DNA of 64,000 nucleotides from Bradyrhizobium sp. CSA112 (GTDB lineage Bacteria > Pseudomonadota > Alphaproteobacteria > Rhizobiales > Xanthobacteraceae). The DNA is taken from NCBI RefSeq assembly GCF_029051645.1, contig NZ_JAACFS010000002.1:488794-552793 (forward strand), read 5' to 3'. The notes under the pieces were generated by a model. The model saw only the letters and a list, made by a program, of their open reading frames with translations. It was not told where the DNA came from and searched no databases. A program made the position numbers and the translations under genes. How positions within the stretch are numbered: position 1 is the stretch's first letter; each line of letters starts with the position of its first letter. Below, in pieces: positions 60,960-64,000 of the stretch.

Positions 60960-61145
60960 GTGAGCACCAACATGGTCCGCGACAAAGGTGCTGGCGGCTC
61001 GGCGTCCGGCAGCAGCGCGACTGGCAGCACCACTGGGACTGCGGCTTCCGGGTCTGCTGGCATATCTGGTGGCACAAAGGGCGGTGGTTCAATCCCTGAT
61101 TCCATCAAGGCCGCTGCACGCCCTGCTGGAATGCCGAATTGCTAA
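60960..61145 (+). CDS. Gly/Ser/Thr-rich small protein, probably a truncated exported protein
   Basis: 61 residues from GTG 60960, mainly Gly, Ser, Thr and Ala (SGSSATGSTTGTAASGSAGI), ending ARPAGMPNC, which is a tail I associate with small exported Bradyrhizobium proteins. The same frame is open upstream to about 60862 with similar sequence (GTGTGIGSGTATGAASDQCW) but has no start or signal peptide, so the true 5' end seems lost. Confidence 0.4.
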   Translation: MSTNMVRDKGAGGSASGSSATGSTTGTAASGSAGISGGTKGGGSIPDSIKAAARPAGMPNC

Positions 61146-61213
61146 CCACCTGGTTGCGGGTCGTCGGATTGAGAACACCGCAGTAAGGCGAGCCGCACGG
61201 ACAGGAGATCAGA

Positions 61214-61312
61214 ATGACGCCGCGCGAGCGCAAAGACATGCCTTGGCTTCTAATGGGCTTTGCCGTCGTCATCATTGTGATGGTCGCTAGCGCCGTTTCC
61301 CGTTGGCTTTAA
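61214..61312 (+). CDS. 32-residue single-helix membrane protein
   Basis: ATG 61214 follows GGAG by six bases. The product has a charged start (MTPRERKDMPW) and one membrane helix (LLMGFAVVIIVMVASAVS) ending RWL. A strong terminator lies nine bases after the stop. The complete set of signals in 130 bases makes a real gene likely. The function is unknown. Confidence 0.75.
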   Translation: MTPRERKDMPWLLMGFAVVIIVMVASAVSRWL

Positions 61313-61320
61313 CGGACAGT

Positions 61321-61346
61321 AAGGCCGCCTTAGTGGCGGCCTTTTT
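61321..61346 (+). terminator. Rho-independent terminator
   Basis: Stem AAGGCCGCC (61321-61329) / GGCGGCCTT (61335-61343), five-base loop, T-run to 61346. It ends the 32-residue membrane protein gene. Confidence 0.9.
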
Positions 61347-61446
61347 CATTTCTTGATGTCACCTCTTGGCACTTTTGAGACATGCTCACTGGCCTGACGA
61401 CGTCCATTTACAGGGAAAGTCCGGAAGTTATCGACGGAGGGCCAAG

Positions 61447-61466
61447 CCGACGCGATTGACCCATCT
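61447..61466. repeat. 20-base direct repeat, left copy
   Basis: CCGACGCGATTGACCCATCT, identical to 63583-63602. Both copies lie in intergenic DNA on either side of the histidine kinase gene and belong to a family of dispersed repeats often misread as short proteins. Confidence 0.75.
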
Positions 61467-61571
61467 CGGACAACGGCTCTGGACCCACAGCACGTCTGGA
61501 ACAACTCTTTTTCCTGTCAATCATCGGGGCAAGCTCCTACGGTGCTGATAATTGCCGGGAGTAGGACGGTA

Positions 61572-63452
61572 ATGCGTTTCTGGCCGACGGCCTTATCATG
61601 GCGACGGTTTTGCGCGCGGACCTTCACCGCTGTGCTTGCCGCCGCATTGTTGCTGGCAACGTTGTGCCAAAGTCAGGCGGCTGATCCAGAGCCAAAGCGC
61701 GTTCTGATGCTGCAATCATTCGGCCTCCGCTTCAAGCCATGGACCGATTTCGCAGCGTTTCTTCGGCCTGCAATGATCAAGCAGTCGAAAGTCCCGATAG
61801 ACTTTCAGGACCACTCGCTGTTGACCGCTCGAGTGGACGACGACAGGGCGCTTGCGCCATTTATCGATTACCTACAAGCGTTGTACGGGGCAAAGCCTCC
61901 CGACCTCATTGTCGCTCTCGGTGCGCCAGCCGCCGAGTTCGTGCAACGATACCGCAATCGTCTTTTTCCCCAGACACCGATGCTCTTTACTTCCGTCGAG
62001 GCCCGTCGTGTCCAATACGACAAGCTAACCGGATACGATACGGTGGCCGCTGCGGCTCATAATTTTCCCGCCGCTATCGAAACCATCCTGCAAGTGCTGC
62101 CCGACACAAAATTGATCGCGGTGGTAAATGGGGCTTCCCCAAATGAGGTGTTTTGGCAAGGAGTGTTCGAGCGTGAACTCGCGCCGTTCAGCGGGCGTGT
62201 TGAACTGCGATGGTATAACAAGCTGTCATTTGAGGACATTCTGAAAGACGCGGCACATCTTCCACCTCACAGCGCCATTTTCTGGCATCTGATGAGCGTT
62301 GATGCGGCGGGTATTACGCATGAGGGCAGTACTGCATTGCACAGGCTCTCCGCCGCCGCCAACGCCCCAATCTTTTCTTATCTTGACGGATTTTTCGATG
62401 GCTCGATTGTCGGCGGCTCCATGCATTCGGTTGAGAAGGGGATGGTCGTCGCAGCCGCAGCGGCAATTCGCATTCTGAACGGTGAAAAGGCTGGTGACGT
62501 GAAGGTCGCACCCTCCGAATTTGAACTGCCGAGGTTCGACTGGCGTCAAATGCAGCGCTTTGGCATCGGTGAAAGCAATCTGCCTCCTGGCAGCACCGTT
62601 TACTTCCGAGAGCCAAGCGTATGGCAGCGATACTCGTGGCAAATCGCATTCATCGCCGCCGTGCTTCTGATACAGGCGGGCCTTATCATGGTCCTGTTGC
62701 AGGAACACCGTCGTCGTCAAATAGCAGAAGTGCAGTCGCGGCAGCGCATGGCTGAACTTGCCCATGTCAACCGCTTCGCGACGGCTGGCGAACTGACCGC
62801 CTCCATCGCTCATGAAATTAACCAACCGCTCGGGTCTATTCTGACCAACGCCGAAACCGCAGAAGAAATCCTGAAATCATCGAGCCCCGATATCGGCGAA
62901 CTCAGGGAAATCGTGAGCGATATCTTACATGATGACCGGCGCGCCACCGAAGTCATCCGGAGGATGCGCGCCCTTCTGAAAAAAGCACCGTTTGAACAGA
63001 AACAATTCGATCTCAATGAAGTCGTGCAAGAGACGATCAGATTTTTTGCGGCATTAGCCATTGGCCGGAAATTTCAATTGGTGAGTGCCATCACACCGGA
63101 GGCGCTTCCCGTTCTCGGCGACCGCATTCAGCTTCAACAAGTCATCTTGAACCTTGTCATGAACGGGATAGAGGCGATGAAGGACACGCCGAGCGAATAC
63201 CGCATCATCAGCATCCGGACTTCGCGGGCCGAGAACTTTGCAGAACTGTCGGTGTCGGATCGCGGACCGGGCATTCCCGAGGACAAATCGAAAGAGGTCT
63301 TCGACCCGTTTTACACCAGCAAGCCCGAAGGCATGGGCATGGGATTATCCATCGCGCGCACCATTATCGAGGCTCACAAAGGGCTGATATGGGCGGAAAA
63401 TCGCGATCACGGCGGCTCGTCCTTCCGGATTAGCCTTCCTCTTGTCCAGTAG
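61572..63452 (+). CDS. Histidine kinase with ABC-binding-protein-like sensor
   Basis: 626 residues. Signal-anchor (FTAVLAAALLLATLCQSQAA), then a periplasmic domain of about 320 residues like ABC-transporter substrate-binding proteins (RVLMLQSFGLRFKPW, PDLIVALGAPAAEF, SYLDGFFDGSIVGG). A membrane helix (about 359-377), H-box TASIAHEINQPLGSILTNAE and ATPase domain (NLVMNGIEAM, DRGPGIPED, GMGMGLSIA) follow. The H-box is of the FixL/TodS type. No receiver domain and no response regulator gene follow. ATG 61572 has a GGAG site. Dispersed repeats flank the gene. Confidence 0.9.
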   Translation: MRFWPTALSWRRFCARTFTAVLAAALLLATLCQSQAADPEPKRVLMLQSFGLRFKPWTDFAAFLRPAMIKQSKVPIDFQDHSLLTARVDDDRALAPFIDYLQALYGAKPPDLIVALGAPAAEFVQRYRNRLFPQTPMLFTSVEARRVQYDKLTGYDTVAAAAHNFPAAIETILQVLPDTKLIAVVNGASPNEVFWQGVFERELAPFSGRVELRWYNKLSFEDILKDAAHLPPHSAIFWHLMSVDAAGITHEGSTALHRLSAAANAPIFSYLDGFFDGSIVGGSMHSVEKGMVVAAAAAIRILNGEKAGDVKVAPSEFELPRFDWRQMQRFGIGESNLPPGSTVYFREPSVWQRYSWQIAFIAAVLLIQAGLIMVLLQEHRRRQIAEVQSRQRMAELAHVNRFATAGELTASIAHEINQPLGSILTNAETAEEILKSSSPDIGELREIVSDILHDDRRATEVIRRMRALLKKAPFEQKQFDLNEVVQETIRFFAALAIGRKFQLVSAITPEALPVLGDRIQLQQVILNLVMNGIEAMKDTPSEYRIISIRTSRAENFAELSVSDRGPGIPEDKSKEVFDPFYTSKPEGMGMGLSIARTIIEAHKGLIWAENRDHGGSSFRISLPLVQ

Positions 63453-63582
63453 TTCGTGACCGACGGCGTGACCCACACGAAGCAGATCCGATTTCCGCCT
63501 CTGGCACGAAACGGACTAACCGGGCCAACCTGACGATGTCCGTTGAAGGGGGCAGAGCGGAAGTCGGCGGTACGCAGTCAAA

Positions 63583-63602
63583 CCGACGCGATTGACCCAT
63601 CT
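63583..63602. repeat. 20-base direct repeat, right copy
   Basis: Identical to 61447-61466. The surrounding 63453-63750 stretch (about 300 bases) is repeat-like and holds no supported gene; its spurious translation (SQMGQSRRFD, SALPPSTDI) is the well-known repeat-derived type. Confidence 0.7.
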
Positions 63603-63750
63603 GAGACATCAGCCGCGCATTGCGGTAGAGCAACACTTCGTCCCCGCACACAACCGCGGGCGGTGTTACTCGTCAGGAATCCATATGCGACAATCCGAGC
63701 CACCATTCTCGTGAAAATCAGCAGTGCCGGGACGCCGTCAGAATTCCCGC

Positions 63751-64000
63751 TTACCAATAGCCCCAAGGCCGCCCGCCGTACCCGTAAGGTCGGTAGAAGC
63801 TAGCGGTCCCGGGTTCCTGGATTGCTTCCCAACTATAGTCGACGGGATAGTAGCTGTAGCCGCCGTAATACGGGCCGACGGGGTAATAGCCGCCGTAATA
63901 CGGGCCGCCCCCATAATAGCCATATGCGCTGCTCGCGATCGCGCCACCGACTAGGGCACCAGCAAACGCGCCCGCTCCCCAACCCCGACCTCGATAACCC
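63751..64000 (-). CDS. Gly/Tyr-rich glycine-zipper protein (N terminus outside window)
   Basis: The last 82 residues or so of a minus-strand gene that enters from the right edge and stops at TAA 63751-63753. It has a glycine zipper (GAGAFAGALVGGAIASSA), two near copies of PYYGGYYPVGPYYGG-type repeats, and the end SFYRPYGYGGRPWGYW. The make-up is that of small exported envelope proteins of Bradyrhizobium. Start and signal peptide are not visible. Confidence 0.75.
   Translation of the reverse strand, partial: GYRGRGWGAGAFAGALVGGAIASSAYGYYGGGPYYGGYYPVGPYYGGYSYYPVDYSWEAIQEPGTASFYRPYGYGGRPWGYW

Noticed and set aside
63430..63651. Minus-strand frame with SALPPSTDI
   Set aside because: Recognised as translation of a dispersed intergenic repeat.

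Overview
The window reads as chromosome of an alphaproteobacterium close to Bradyrhizobium (Nitrobacteraceae). This is an inference from the high GC, strong third-position GC in the genes, short hairpin-rich intergenic repeats of the type seen in that group, and the gene content: a PccA-type carboxylase, an HpnP-like radical SAM enzyme, FixJ-like regulators, Gly/Tyr-rich secreted proteins, and many PAS/GGDEF/histidine-kinase proteins.

Bases 1-35170 look like stable chromosome. Every long gene is intact and closely packed. It holds a chemoreceptor (partial), a 1-Cys peroxiredoxin, a legumain-like peptidase, an orphan AmmeMemoRadiSam-type radical SAM enzyme, and a locus of serine hydrolase, Baeyer-Villiger-type monooxygenase and divergent AraC regulator. 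It also holds four large signalling proteins (GGDEF-EAL, GGDEF, and two PAS hybrid histidine kinases), a carboxylase gene (pccA) followed by an oxaloacetate decarboxylase-like gene and acyP, and an operon of GbsR regulator, DUF4166 protein and membrane-anchored epimerase. A LysR/tautomerase pair, lipB, a small FliN-like gene and an intact tRNA-Leu(GAG) complete it.

Bases 35170 to about 56450 are a composite accessory region. A tyrosine integrase sits directly beside tRNA-Leu. A second integrase sits beside the 3' part of a tRNA-Glu(CTC), and the last 15 bases of that tRNA recur at 48746-48760, which outlines an element of about 11 kb. A decayed initiator-tRNA-like sequence lies between the two integrases. 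The cargo includes an extra adenylate kinase, a SorAB-type sulfite dehydrogenase, a TAXI-type binding protein, DUF2945 and DUF488 genes, zinc-ribbon proteins, a LigD ligase domain, a DUF4145 protein and a FixJ-like regulator. Many of these carry single-base frameshifts or in-frame stops, in sharp contrast to the left half.

Bases 56450-64000 hold an envelope-lipid group: an lpxD paralogue, a cyclopropane-fatty-acid synthase and an HpnP-like B12/radical SAM methylase. Then come a 32-residue membrane peptide with a strong terminator, a histidine kinase with an ABC-binding-protein-like sensor between two copies of a 20-base repeat, and the C-terminal part of a Gly/Tyr-rich protein that runs off the right edge.
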